DNA of 64,000 nucleotides. Source: DATEDA01 sp963820965. GTDB taxonomy: Bacteria; Pseudomonadota; Gammaproteobacteria; Burkholderiales; SG8-39. The DNA is taken from the NCBI GenBank assembly GCA_963820965.1, contig CAWGCC010000031.1, positions 62,001 through 126,000 of the forward strand. Reading direction: 5' to 3'. Positions 47,802 to 56,562 of the stretch are shown here, piece after piece. How positions within the stretch are numbered: the first letter of the stretch is position 1; each line of letters opens with the position of its first letter. Below the pieces are notes generated by a model that had not been told where the DNA came from, made no database searches, and saw only the letters and a program-made list of their open reading frames with translations. The position numbers and the translations under genes were made by a program.

Positions 47802-48407
47802 ATGTCGCACATCGCTTCTCATCCGCAACGCAACACGCTGCGCCTCGAGCTCAAGCAGAACCTGATCCTGGGAGGCATGAGCGTGGACGCGTGGGAAGAG
47901 CTCGAGCCACGCCTCGAGATCGGCGAATACCGCAAGGGCGAGCAGCTCGTCCACCAGGGCTCGACCGAGATGGAGCAGCTCTTCATCCTCGACGGGATCC
48001 TGAAGCGCGTGGTCGCGAACGCCGAAGGCAAGGAGATGATCCTGCGCTTCGCCGCGGAGACCGACATGGACACCTCCTACGCGGCCTGGCGGCTCAAGAC
48101 GCCGGTCCCCTACAGCATCGTGGCGGTGACCCGCGTGCGGGCCGCCAAGCTGTCGATGCCTCAATGGGTCGCGTTTCTCGACCGGCAGCCCGACGTCAAG
48201 GCGCGCTTCGAGTACGAGGTGATGAAGCTGATGAGCGAGGTGATGGCGCATACGATCACGCTGCATCTCCTCGATGCGCCTGGACGGCTCGCGCGGTTCG
48301 AGCGCAAGCATCGGGCGCTCCTCGGCCGCATTCCGAGCAAGGAGCTCGCGTCCTTCCTCAATCTCACGCCCGAGACGCTCTCGCGGCTGAAGCACCGCGC
48401 GCAGTAG
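47802..48407 (+). CDS. Crp/Fnr-family transcriptional regulator of the oxalate/formate genes
   Basis: 201 residues: a cyclic-nucleotide-type beta-roll (YRKGEQLVHQGSTEMEQLFILDGILKRVV), a long dimerisation helix (about 125-150) and a short helix-turn-helix ending in LTPETLSRLKHRAQ. The E-x-x-S-R pattern in ETLSR matches the FNR recognition helix that reads TTGA half-sites. It has no cysteine at all, so it is not an iron-sulfur FNR; its ligand is unknown. It is divergent from oxc, with one of four TTGAC-N4-GTCAA sites in the shared region. Control of oxc, tct, fhs and fdh is inferred. Confidence 0.88.
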   Translation: MSHIASHPQRNTLRLELKQNLILGGMSVDAWEELEPRLEIGEYRKGEQLVHQGSTEMEQLFILDGILKRVVANAEGKEMILRFAAETDMDTSYAAWRLKTPVPYSIVAVTRVRAAKLSMPQWVAFLDRQPDVKARFEYEVMKLMSEVMAHTITLHLLDAPGRLARFERKHRALLGRIPSKELASFLNLTPETLSRLKHRAQ

Positions 48408-48413
48408 GCGGTG

Positions 48414-49229
48414 TCAGCGTCGCGGCCGGCGCATGGCGCGCAGCTCGCTGGCGACCTCGGACACGCCGTTCGTCCGGGCGGCGACCGCGACGGCGTGCTT
48501 GCGCTCCTTGTCGTCCTCGACCATTCCGCGCAGCGTCACCCGGCCGCCTTTGGCGATGATCGTGACGTCCACTTTGGCCGTCTCCGGGGAGGCGGCGAAC
48601 GCCGCACGCACCCGCGCCTCGGTGGTCAGGTTCGCGAGCTGCGCGCGCGATTTCTCGGTCTCCTGGAACTCGGGCCGGCCGGCGAGGGCGACCACCTGCT
48701 CGACGCAGGAGGCGATCGAGACCCGGGCCGTGTTCAGCGTGAGGTCGTAGAGCAGCGGATCGCCCCAGCGTACGCGGAAGCGGCTCTGCATCGCCGCCGC
48801 GTGTGCATCGTCGCTGGCGGCGATCTCCTCCCGAACGTAGGCGCCGTCGTCGGTGTCGAGCCGCTTCATGAGTGTCTTGATCCGCGCCTCCACCGGCGCG
48901 CACACCCGCACGCAGGGGATGTGCGCGACCGGCCCGAGCAGAAGCGTCGAGCCCCACCCGCGGACGAGCACGTCGCCCGCCTGTGCCGCGGCGAACACCT
49001 CCTCGGCGGTGAAGAGCGCGATCTCCTCGCCTGGCGCCCAGAGACGCTCGAGCAGCGACGCCTTGCCCTCGCGCAGCCGGTGCACGAGGCTCTTCTTCAC
49101 CTTCGCGCGGCCGGCCACGCGCTCCGCGAGATCGTTGCTGACCACCCTGATGCCGAGCGCCCTGGAGACGCCAGCCGCCACCTCGTCGCCGCGGACGCCG
49201 AGCTCCATAGTCATTGCGACAACCGGCAT
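48414..49229 (-). CDS. cytidylate-kinase-like protein fused to a BON domain
   Basis: 271 residues. The N-terminal about 190 residues match the cytidylate-kinase-like family (AAGVSRALGIRVVSNDLAERVA; VLVRGWGSTLLL; RVCAPVEARIKTLMKRL). The P-loop equivalent (TMELGVRGDEVA) is degenerate against the usual S-R-x-x-G-S-G-G pattern. Residues about 200-265 form a BON domain (RVRAAFAASPETAKVDVTIIAKGGRVTLRGMVEDDKERKHAV). The gene starts 2 bp after tctA, so it belongs to the transporter operon. Such proteins are often linked to tricarboxylate transporters, with unknown role. Confidence 0.78.
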   Translation of the reverse strand: MPVVAMTMELGVRGDEVAAGVSRALGIRVVSNDLAERVAGRAKVKKSLVHRLREGKASLLERLWAPGEEIALFTAEEVFAAAQAGDVLVRGWGSTLLLGPVAHIPCVRVCAPVEARIKTLMKRLDTDDGAYVREEIAASDDAHAAAMQSRFRVRWGDPLLYDLTLNTARVSIASCVEQVVALAGRPEFQETEKSRAQLANLTTEARVRAAFAASPETAKVDVTIIAKGGRVTLRGMVEDDKERKHAVAVAARTNGVSEVASELRAMRRPRR

Positions 49230-49230
49230 C

Positions 49231-50724
49231 TCAGGCCGCCTTCGCCTTGCGCAGGGCGGTCTGCATCAGCGGCCAGAAGAGCAGCACCAGCGCGAACGTC
49301 GTCATTCCCCCGACGAGCGGCTTGGAGAAGAAGATCGACATGTCGCCCTGCGAGACGAGCATCGCCTGCCGGAATGCGCTCTCGGCGCGGTCGCCGAGCA
49401 CGAGCGCGAGCACGAGCGGCGCAAGCGGGTAGCCGAGCTTCCGGAGCACATAGCCCGCCACGCCGAAGACCAGCATCAGGTACACGTCGAACATCGAGTT
49501 GTGCACGGTGTAGGCGCCGATGGCGCAGATCACGATGATGACGGGCGCGATGATCGAAAACGGGATGCGCAGGATCGCGGCGAACAGCGGCACGCAGGTC
49601 AGCACGACGATGAGACCGGCGACGTTCCCGAGATACATGCTCGCGATCAGGCCCCAGACGAACTCCTTCTGCTCCTGGAAGAGCAGCGGCCCGGGCTGAA
49701 GGCCCCAGATCAGCAGCCCCCCCAGCAGCACCGCCGCGGTTGGCGACCCCGGGACGCCGAGCGTCAGCATCGGCAGCAGCGCGGAGGTGCCGGCGGCATG
49801 CGCCGCGGTCTCAGGCGCGACGACGCCCTCGACCTGCCCGGTCCCGAACTTTTCGCCGTCCTTCGAGAAGCGCTTCGCCACGCCGTAGGCCATGAACGAG
49901 GCCGGCGTGGCGCCGCCGGGCACGATCCCCATGAAGCAGCCGACGGCGGCGCTGCGCAGGCTCGTCAGCCAGTAGCGCGGCAGCTCGCGCCAGGTCTCCA
50001 GCACGACCTTGAGGTTGATCTTCGCGTTCGCGCCCTTGAACGCGAGCCCTTCCTCGAGCGTGAGCAGGATCTCGCCGATGCCGAAGAGGCCGATGACCGC
50101 GATCAGGAAGTCGAACCCCTGTAGCAGCGCGGTGGAGCCGAACGTCAGGCGGAGCGACCCGGTCACCGTGTCCAGCCCGACCGCCGCGAGCGCGAATCCG
50201 ACCATCATCGACGCGATCGTCTTCAACGCCTGGCCCTTGCTCATACCGACGAAGGCGCAGAAGGTCAGGAGGTACACGGCGAAGAACTCCGGCGGGCCGA
50301 ACGCGAGCGCGAAGTTCGCGACGATCGGCGAGAGGAACGTGATCACGATCACCGCGATCAGGGCGCCGATGAACGACGAGGTGAACGCCGCCGTCAGCGC
50401 CGCGCCCGCGCGCCCCTTCTGCGCCAGCGGGTAGCCGTCGAAGGTCGTCGCGACCGACCACGGCTCGCCGGGAATGTTGAACAGGATCGACGTGATCGCG
50501 CCGCCGAAGAGCGCCCCCCAGTAGATGCAGGAGAGCATGATGATCGCCGAGGTCGGCGGCATCGTGAACGTGAGCGGCAGCAGGATGGCGACGCCGTTGG
50601 CGCCGCCGAGGCCCGGCAGCACGCCGATGATGACGCCGAGCACCACCCCGACGAACATCAGCATCAGGTTGAACGGCGTCATCGCGACGCCGAACCCCTG
50701 GATCAGCGAGTTGATCTCCTCCAA
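49231..50724 (-). CDS. tctA: tripartite tricarboxylate transporter large permease, TctA family
   Basis: 497 residues with about 11-12 membrane segments. Family motifs are VLPGLGGANGVAILLPLTF near the N-terminus and FMGIVPGGATPASFMAYGVAKRFSK in the second half, which are the repeated Gly-Pro loops of TctA. It is the main channel of a solute-binding-protein-dependent secondary transporter for carboxylates. Order tctC-tctB-tctA on the minus strand; tctB ends 31 bp upstream. Confidence 0.94.
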   Translation of the reverse strand: MEEINSLIQGFGVAMTPFNLMLMFVGVVLGVIIGVLPGLGGANGVAILLPLTFTMPPTSAIIMLSCIYWGALFGGAITSILFNIPGEPWSVATTFDGYPLAQKGRAGAALTAAFTSSFIGALIAVIVITFLSPIVANFALAFGPPEFFAVYLLTFCAFVGMSKGQALKTIASMMVGFALAAVGLDTVTGSLRLTFGSTALLQGFDFLIAVIGLFGIGEILLTLEEGLAFKGANAKINLKVVLETWRELPRYWLTSLRSAAVGCFMGIVPGGATPASFMAYGVAKRFSKDGEKFGTGQVEGVVAPETAAHAAGTSALLPMLTLGVPGSPTAAVLLGGLLIWGLQPGPLLFQEQKEFVWGLIASMYLGNVAGLIVVLTCVPLFAAILRIPFSIIAPVIIVICAIGAYTVHNSMFDVYLMLVFGVAGYVLRKLGYPLAPLVLALVLGDRAESAFRQAMLVSQGDMSIFFSKPLVGGMTTFALVLLFWPLMQTALRKAKAA

Positions 50725-50755
50725 CGATCCCCCTAGAGAACCCGCGCCACGTGCG

Positions 50756-51259
50756 CTATTCGAGCTTGAGCCACACCTCGAGCGGCCCCTTCGGCAGCGG
50801 CAGCCTGAACCACACCTCGAACAGCAGGAAGAACACCACGCTGACGCCGATCGCGACGACGGCAGTCGTGAGCCAGGGATAGCGTCCGAGCTGGCGCATG
50901 AAGAACCCGATGAACAGCGTCGAGGCCACGTACAGGCCGAGCGGCTTGATCAGCACGACATAGACGATCGACGGCACCAGCATCCACAGCACTTGCCTGA
51001 ACGCGCCGCGCGTCACGAACACCTTCGCCGCTTTCGTCTTGTCGCCGAGCGCGCGGAAGATCACGACCGCGGTGGCGAAGCAGATCAGCAGCCCGACATA
51101 GAACGGAAAGTACCCCGCCTGCGGCCCGTCTTCCGCCCACCGGGCGCCGAGGCGCACGCTGTCGACGATCACGATCGCGCCGAGCAGGAACAGCAGCCCG
51201 GCGACGACGATCTCCAAAGTGCGTGTGGTGGCAGCGGGACGGTCGTTGTTGTCGTGCAT
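50756..51259 (-). CDS. tctB: tripartite tricarboxylate transporter small permease, TctB family
   Basis: 167 residues with four hydrophobic segments, the usual TctB plan: ALEIVVAGLLFLLGAIVIVDS-like helix 1, a helix after GYFPFYVGLLICFATAVVIF, and two more near the C-terminus (VVAIGVSVVFFLLFEVWF). The GYFPFYVG motif is typical of the family. It assists TctA in the inner membrane. It lies between tctC (80-bp gap) and tctA. Confidence 0.9.
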   Translation of the reverse strand: MHDNNDRPAATTRTLEIVVAGLLFLLGAIVIVDSVRLGARWAEDGPQAGYFPFYVGLLICFATAVVIFRALGDKTKAAKVFVTRGAFRQVLWMLVPSIVYVVLIKPLGLYVASTLFIGFFMRQLGRYPWLTTAVVAIGVSVVFFLLFEVWFRLPLPKGPLEVWLKLE

Positions 51260-51339
51260 GGGAGACCGTTCTGGGCAAGCGCAAGGGCCGGCGGCGGCGA
51301 TCGACTCGCCGCTTCAACGCCGGCCTGCGGGACCCGACC

Positions 51340-52359
51340 CTACTTGGCGATGAAGCCCGCTTCCTTCATGAGCTCGCGGTGGCGCTGCTCCTCCTTTGCC
51401 ACCCAGCTGAGATACGCATCGCCGGTGAGGGCGGTCTGGTTGAACGCGCCGCGCTCCATGAACTCCTTCCACTCGGGCGTCTCGCGGACTTTGCTGAACA
51501 GGGCGACATAGTAGTCGCGCTGCGCGTCCGTCACCCCGCCCGGCATGAAGATGCCGCGCAGCATCAGGTAGTCCATGTCGACGCCGGATTCCTTGCACGT
51601 CGGGATGTCGCTCCAGGCCATCGTCTCCGTGACCTTCGTCTTGTACTGCAGCCTCTTCTCATCGAAAACGCAGAGCGGCCGCAGTTTCCCGCCGCGCCAC
51701 TGGGCCACCGCCTCGATCGGGTTGTTAACGGTCGAGTCGACGTGCTTGCCGACGAGCTGCGTCGCCACCTCGCCGCCGCCCTTGTACGGGATGTACGTGA
51801 ACTTGGTCCCGGTCTGCTTCTGCAGCCCCACGGTGATGATCTCGTCCTCCTGCTTCGATCCCGTGCCGGCCATCTTGAACTTGCCCGGCCCGGCTTTCTT
51901 GGCCGCCTCGACATACTCCTTCGCCGACTTGTAGGGCGACTCGGCGTTCACCCACAGGACGAACTGGTCGAGCGCCAGCATCCCGACCGGCGTGAGGTCC
52001 CGCCAGTTGAACGGCACTCCGGTCGCGAGCGGGGTCGTGAACAGGTTCGACAGGGTGATGATGATCTTGTGCGGATCGCCCTTGGCGCCCTTCACCTCCA
52101 GGAACCCTTCCGCGCCGGCGCCGCCACCCTTGTTGATGACGACGATCGACTGCTTCATGAGGTTGTGTTTCTGGATGATGGCCTGGCTGAGACGCGCCAT
52201 CTGGTCCGCCCCGCCGCCGGTGCCGGCCGGAACGATGAACTCCACCGTCTTGGTCGGCTCCCATGCGGACTGGGCCGGGGCCTGGCCCGCGGTGGCCGCG
52301 ATGATCGTGCCGCACGCCAGCGCTGCGGCGCGAAAAGAACGCAGATTAGAGAATTTCAT
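51340..52359 (-). CDS. tctC: tripartite tricarboxylate transporter solute-binding protein, TctC family
   Basis: 339 residues from the ATG at 52359, preceded by GGAGG. A Sec signal peptide ends near ATAGQAPAQS (about residue 30). The mature part has the Bug/TctC pattern: VEFIVPAGTGGGADQMAR, VINKGGGAGAEGF and YIPYKGGGEVATQLVGKHVD. It captures a carboxylate in the periplasm and passes it to TctA/TctB. A TTGAC-N4-GTCAA site lies 126 bp upstream, linking it to the oxalate/formate genes; oxalate or a related dicarboxylate is a plausible ligand. Confidence 0.92.
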   Translation of the reverse strand: MKFSNLRSFRAAALACGTIIAATAGQAPAQSAWEPTKTVEFIVPAGTGGGADQMARLSQAIIQKHNLMKQSIVVINKGGGAGAEGFLEVKGAKGDPHKIIITLSNLFTTPLATGVPFNWRDLTPVGMLALDQFVLWVNAESPYKSAKEYVEAAKKAGPGKFKMAGTGSKQEDEIITVGLQKQTGTKFTYIPYKGGGEVATQLVGKHVDSTVNNPIEAVAQWRGGKLRPLCVFDEKRLQYKTKVTETMAWSDIPTCKESGVDMDYLMLRGIFMPGGVTDAQRDYYVALFSKVRETPEWKEFMERGAFNQTALTGDAYLSWVAKEEQRHRELMKEAGFIAK

Positions 52360-52484
52360 AGGCTCCTCCGAGCGAAACTTCGGTTCCTCCACGCCGCTTT
52401 CTCCCGTTCGCCCCGGTCCGGGGCGCTTCACGCAGCGGTCTGGTTTTCCTACGGGATTCTGGCGCGAGATTGTCCGCGAAGCGC

Positions 52485-52498
52485 TTGACCCGCGTCAA
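52485..52498. promoter_or_regulatory. Crp/Fnr-type palindrome upstream of tctCBA
   Basis: TTGACCCGCGTCAA, a perfect TTGAC-N4-GTCAA palindrome, 126 bp before the tctC start in the 288-bp space after terC. Confidence 0.78.
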
Positions 52499-52647
52499 GA
52501 AAAGAGCGGCCTGGGCGCGCGCGGGAAAGGCCCGCCGCGCACCGGCAAAGGACCCGAAGAGGGCTCGCCCCTTGCTCGTCGGCGATATAGGAGGATGTCC
52601 CCCTTCGCCCGCAAGATAGCGGCGCAAACGTCTCGCAAAGGCGCGCG

Positions 52648-53415
52648 CTAACGTTCCGGCGCCGAGTCCGGGACTGGCGCTTCGCGCGTGCCGGCAGCCG
52701 CCGCGGCCGCCCCCTTCCGCTTCGCGAGCCAGGTGCCTACCAGCACGACGAACGCGGCGCCGATCAGGCCGCAGAGCACCTCGAGGCTGACGCCGGCGAG
52801 CACCGGTTTCCCGTTCACGTGCGCGAAGGTGGCTTTCACCCAGCCGCCGATGGCCGGGTCGGTGACCGCCATCTCGCCGGCGACCAAGCCGAGCAGCGCG
52901 GCGCCGATCGTGATGATGATCGGCCAGCGCTCCATCACCTTGATCAGCATGGTCGCGCCGAAGATCACGAGCGGGATCGAGATCGCCAGCCCGAGGACGA
53001 GCAGGACGAGGCTGCCGCCGGCCGCCGCCGCAACGGCGATCACGTTGTCGAGGCTCATCACCAGGTCGGCGATCAGGATCGTCTTGATCGCGGCGACCAG
53101 GCTGTCGCTCGCGTCGATGTTCTCGCCGCCGTCCTCCGGCATCAGCAGCTTCACGCCGATCCACAGCAGCAGCGCCGCGCCGATCAGCTTCAGCCACGGC
53201 AGCGAGAGCAGCGCGACCGCGAACACGGTCAGGACCACCCGCATGATGATCGCGGCGGCCGAGCCCCAGATGATCGCCTGCTGCTGCTGCTTCGGCGGCA
53301 GCGACCGCGCGGCGAGCGCGATCACGACCGCGTTGTCGCCCGAGAGGACGATGTTGACGCCGATGATCTTCGCGAGGCCGACCCAGAAGGCTTGCGACAG
53401 GACTTCTTCGAGCAT
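52648..53415 (-). CDS. TerC-family integral membrane protein
   Basis: 255 residues from the ATG at 53415, with seven or so hydrophobic segments. The two conserved acidic membrane motifs of TerC are GVNIVLSGDNAVVIALAAR and ADLVMSLDNVIAVAAAAGG. TerC proteins are linked to metal ion (often manganese) export. It lies 65 bp after fhs on the same strand and may be read from the same promoter. The membrane-distal tail is Ala/Pro-rich. Confidence 0.9.
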   Translation of the reverse strand: MLEEVLSQAFWVGLAKIIGVNIVLSGDNAVVIALAARSLPPKQQQQAIIWGSAAAIIMRVVLTVFAVALLSLPWLKLIGAALLLWIGVKLLMPEDGGENIDASDSLVAAIKTILIADLVMSLDNVIAVAAAAGGSLVLLVLGLAISIPLVIFGATMLIKVMERWPIIITIGAALLGLVAGEMAVTDPAIGGWVKATFAHVNGKPVLAGVSLEVLCGLIGAAFVVLVGTWLAKRKGAAAAAAGTREAPVPDSAPER

Positions 53416-53480
53416 CGGGAGCTTCTCCGGGTCACGCGAGCTGCGATCGAGCTGACGCGATTCTACCGCGCCGCGCCCGA

Positions 53481-55151
53481 TCAGAAGAGCCCGACGACCT
53501 TGCCGTCGACGACGTCGATCTTCTCGGCGGAGGGCACCTTCGGCAAGCCGGGCATCGTCATGACGTCGCCGCAGATCATGACGACGAACTCGGCGCCGGC
53601 GGCGAGGCGGACCTCGCGGACGTTCACGACGTGCCCGGTCGGCGCGGCGCGCGCTTGCGGATCGGTCGCGAACGAGTATTGCGTCTTCGCGACGCACACC
53701 GGGTAATGTCCGTAGCCGTCGTCCTGGAGCTTCTTGATCTGCGCGCGGACCTTCGCATCCGCGGTCACCTCGCCCGCGCGGTAGACCGTCTTCGCGATCT
53801 TGTTGATCTTGTCCCAGAGCGTATCCGCGTCCTCGTACACGAAACGGAAGTCCGACTTCCGGTCGCTCAAGGCCACGACGACGCGCGCCAGCTCCGCCGC
53901 GCCCCTGCCGCCGTCGCCCCAGTGAGTGGCGAGCACCACCGGCACGCCGTACTTCGACATGCGGCTCTTGAGCAGCTCGAGCTCCGCCGGCGTGTCCTGG
54001 TTGAAGCGGTTGATCGAGACCACGCACGGTATGCCGTAGTTCTTCTGCACGTTCTCGACGTGCCGCTCCAGGTTTGCGAGGCCCTTCTCCAGCGCGCCGA
54101 GGTTCTCCTGGCCGATCGTCTTGAGGTCCTGACCGCCGTGGTACTTGAGCGCGCGCACGGTGGCGACGATCACCGTGGCGCTCGGGCGCAGACCCGTCTT
54201 GCGGCACTTGATGTCGACGAACTTCTCGGCGCCGAGGTCGGCGCCGAAGCCGGCCTCGGTCACCACGTAGTCGGCGAGCTTGAGCGCCGCGCGCGTCGCG
54301 ATGACCGAGTTGCAGCCGTGCGCAATGTTCGCGAACGGGCCGCCGTGGATGAACGCCGGGTTGTTCTCCAGCGTCTGCACGAGGTTCGGCGCAAGCGCGT
54401 CCTTCAGCAGCACCGTCATCGCTCCGTGCGCCTTCAGGTCGCGCGCCGTGACCGGCTTCTGATCCTTGGTGTAGCCGACCACAATGTTGCCGAGCCGCTG
54501 CTTCAGATCCTCGACCGAGGTCGAGAGGCAGAAGATCGCCATCACCTCGGAGGCGACCACGATGTCGAAGCCGTCCTCGCGCGGGTAGCCGTTCGCCGTC
54601 CCGCCGAGCGCGACGACGATATCGCGGAGCGCGCGGTCGTTCATGTCGAGGACGCGCTTCCACTGGATGCGCCGGATGTCTAGCCCTAGCTCGTTGCCAT
54701 GGTTGATGTGGTTGTCGAGCATCGCCGCGAGCAGGTTGTTCGCGAGCGCGATGGCGCTGAAGTCGCCGGTGAAGTGGAGGTTGATGTCCTCCATCGGCAC
54801 CACCTGCGCGTAGCCGCCGCCGGCGGCGCCGCCCTTCACCCCGAACACCGGCCCGAGCGAGGGCTCGCGCAGGCAGATCACCGCCCGCTTCCCGATCTGG
54901 TTCAGCGCATCGCCGAGACCCACGGTGGTCGTCGTCTTGCCTTCGCCCGCCGGGGTCGGCGTCATCGCCGTGACGAGGATCAGCTTGCCGTCGGCGCGGC
55001 TCTTCAGGCCGTCGAGATACCCGAGCGAGACCTTCGCCTTGTAGTGTCCGTACGGCTCGAGGCTCTCCTCCGGGATCCCGAGCTTCTCGAGCGCGACCTT
55101 GGCGATCCGTTGCAGCTTCGCGGCCTGGGCAATCTCGATGTCGGACGGCAT
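53481..55151 (-). CDS. fhs: formate-tetrahydrofolate ligase
   Basis: 556 residues, full length. The N-terminal P-loop region reads TAMTPTPAGEGKTTTTVGLGDAL (64-83), followed by REPSLGPVFGVKGGAAGGGYAQV and DINLHFTGDFSAI, the signature blocks of Fhs. It makes 10-formyl-THF from formate, THF and ATP. In this setting it would capture formate released from oxalate for biosynthesis. A TTGAC-N4-GTCAA site lies 64 bp upstream. TerC follows. Confidence 0.97.
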   Translation of the reverse strand: MPSDIEIAQAAKLQRIAKVALEKLGIPEESLEPYGHYKAKVSLGYLDGLKSRADGKLILVTAMTPTPAGEGKTTTTVGLGDALNQIGKRAVICLREPSLGPVFGVKGGAAGGGYAQVVPMEDINLHFTGDFSAIALANNLLAAMLDNHINHGNELGLDIRRIQWKRVLDMNDRALRDIVVALGGTANGYPREDGFDIVVASEVMAIFCLSTSVEDLKQRLGNIVVGYTKDQKPVTARDLKAHGAMTVLLKDALAPNLVQTLENNPAFIHGGPFANIAHGCNSVIATRAALKLADYVVTEAGFGADLGAEKFVDIKCRKTGLRPSATVIVATVRALKYHGGQDLKTIGQENLGALEKGLANLERHVENVQKNYGIPCVVSINRFNQDTPAELELLKSRMSKYGVPVVLATHWGDGGRGAAELARVVVALSDRKSDFRFVYEDADTLWDKINKIAKTVYRAGEVTADAKVRAQIKKLQDDGYGHYPVCVAKTQYSFATDPQARAAPTGHVVNVREVRLAAGAEFVVMICGDVMTMPGLPKVPSAEKIDVVDGKVVGLF

Positions 55152-55214
55152 GCTCTCGGCTCCTGTTCGGCGATAGGTCCGGACTAGGTTAGGTGCCCGC
55201 CCGGCCGAGCCACA

Positions 55215-55228
55215 TTGACTGCCGTCAA
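55215..55228. promoter_or_regulatory. Crp/Fnr-type palindrome upstream of fhs
   Basis: TTGACTGCCGTCAA, a perfect TTGAC-N4-GTCAA palindrome, 64 bp before the fhs start and squeezed into the 87-bp gap after the enolase-like gene. Confidence 0.8.
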
Positions 55229-55238
55229 GGCGCGCATC

Positions 55239-56546
55239 CTAACGGCCAGACTGCTGCGTTTCGCGGAATTGCGGCAGCGCCGCGCGGCCGGCGAAATGCG
55301 CGTTCGACCCCTCCGCGACCTCGATCCGCAGCACCTCGTTCCACTTCGCCATCCGCTCCGACCGGGCGAACGAACCGACCTTGAGCTGGCCCGCGTCCCA
55401 GCCGACGGCGAGGTGCGCGATCGAGACGTCCTCGGTCTCGCCCGACCGGGCGGATACGATCGTGCCCCAGCCCGCGCGCTTTCCGGCATCGAGCGCCGCG
55501 CGCGCCTCGGTGACGGTACCCGCCTGGTTCGGCTTCACGAGCACCGCGTTGCACGCGCCGCGCTCCGCCGCCGCGGCGACCCGGGCCGCGTTGGTCACCA
55601 GCAAGTCGTCGCCGATGACCTGGACCCGCCCCCCTACGGCACGCGTGAAGCGCGCAAAGCCGTCGACATCGTCCTCGGCGAGCGGGTCCTCGACCGAAAC
55701 GATGGGGTAGCGCGCGAGCCAGCGCTCGAGCATCTCGCCCATCCCGTCCGAGTCGAGCTCGCGTCCCTCGAGGCCGAGGCGGTAGCGACCCCCCCGCCCG
55801 AATTCCGATGCCGCGATGTCGAGCGAGATCGCCATCTCCGCGCCCGGCGTGAAACCGGCCCGCTCGATCGCGCGCACCAGCCAGTCGAGCGCCTCGTCGT
55901 TCGCGGCGAAAGCCGGCCACCAGCCGCCCTCGTCGGCCACGCCGGCGAGCCGCCCCGCGTCGCGCAGCAACTCGCCCGCGGCGCGGTAGACCTCCGCGGT
56001 CATCTCGAGCGCCGCGGCGAAATCGCGCGCACCGAGCGGCATCACCATGAAGTCCTGGACGTCGACGCGGCGCCCGGCGTGCGCGCCGCCGCCGAAGATC
56101 TGGATCTCCGGCAACGGCAACCGGATCGGACCTTCGCCCGCCAGCCGGCGGTAGATCGGCGTGCCCTCGGCCACCGCCGCGGCGTGCAGCACGGCCAGCG
56201 ACACAGCGGTCGTCGCGTTGCCGCCGAGCCGCGACCGGTTCGGCGTCCCGTCGAGGACCGCGAGTGCCGCGTCGACCGCCGCCTGGTCGGCTGCGTCCAT
56301 GCCGGCGAGCGCCCGCGCGATCGGCCCCCCCACGTTCGCGACCGCGCGGCCGACATCCATCCCACCGAGCCGTGCGCCGCCATCGCGGAGATCGGCGGCC
56401 TCGTGGGTGCCGCGCGAGGCACCGGCGGGCGCGATCGCTCGCCCGCGCGCGCCGCAGGCAAGGCCGACCTCCGCCTCGACCGTCGGCCGCCCGCGCGAGT
56501 CCCACACCCGGCACCCCGTGACCGCGACGATCTCCGTATCGCTCAC
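55239..56546 (-). CDS. atypical enolase-family protein with altered active site
   Basis: 435 residues aligning along the whole of enolase. Metal ligands are kept (Asp in SLDIAASEF, Glu in VSVEDPLAE, Asp in VIGDDLLVTN), as are the catalytic Lys in VLVKPNQAGT, the second Glu in ADEGG and the Lys in GQLKVGS. The first catalytic Glu is Asp (VDVQDFM for the usual IQEFM) and the conserved His of SHRSGETED is Ala (SARSGETED). It is therefore probably not the housekeeping enolase and may act on a related phospho-hydroxyacid. It follows a kinase gene by 16 bp, downstream of formate dehydrogenase. Confidence 0.88.
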   Translation of the reverse strand: MSDTEIVAVTGCRVWDSRGRPTVEAEVGLACGARGRAIAPAGASRGTHEAADLRDGGARLGGMDVGRAVANVGGPIARALAGMDAADQAAVDAALAVLDGTPNRSRLGGNATTAVSLAVLHAAAVAEGTPIYRRLAGEGPIRLPLPEIQIFGGGAHAGRRVDVQDFMVMPLGARDFAAALEMTAEVYRAAGELLRDAGRLAGVADEGGWWPAFAANDEALDWLVRAIERAGFTPGAEMAISLDIAASEFGRGGRYRLGLEGRELDSDGMGEMLERWLARYPIVSVEDPLAEDDVDGFARFTRAVGGRVQVIGDDLLVTNAARVAAAAERGACNAVLVKPNQAGTVTEARAALDAGKRAGWGTIVSARSGETEDVSIAHLAVGWDAGQLKVGSFARSERMAKWNEVLRIEVAEGSNAHFAGRAALPQFRETQQSGR

Positions 56547-56562
56547 GGCCGGGCGTCCGGCT

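Noticed and set aside
55239..56546. Assignment as housekeeping enolase (eno)
   Set aside because: The catalytic His is Ala and one catalytic Glu is Asp, so glycolytic activity is doubtful.
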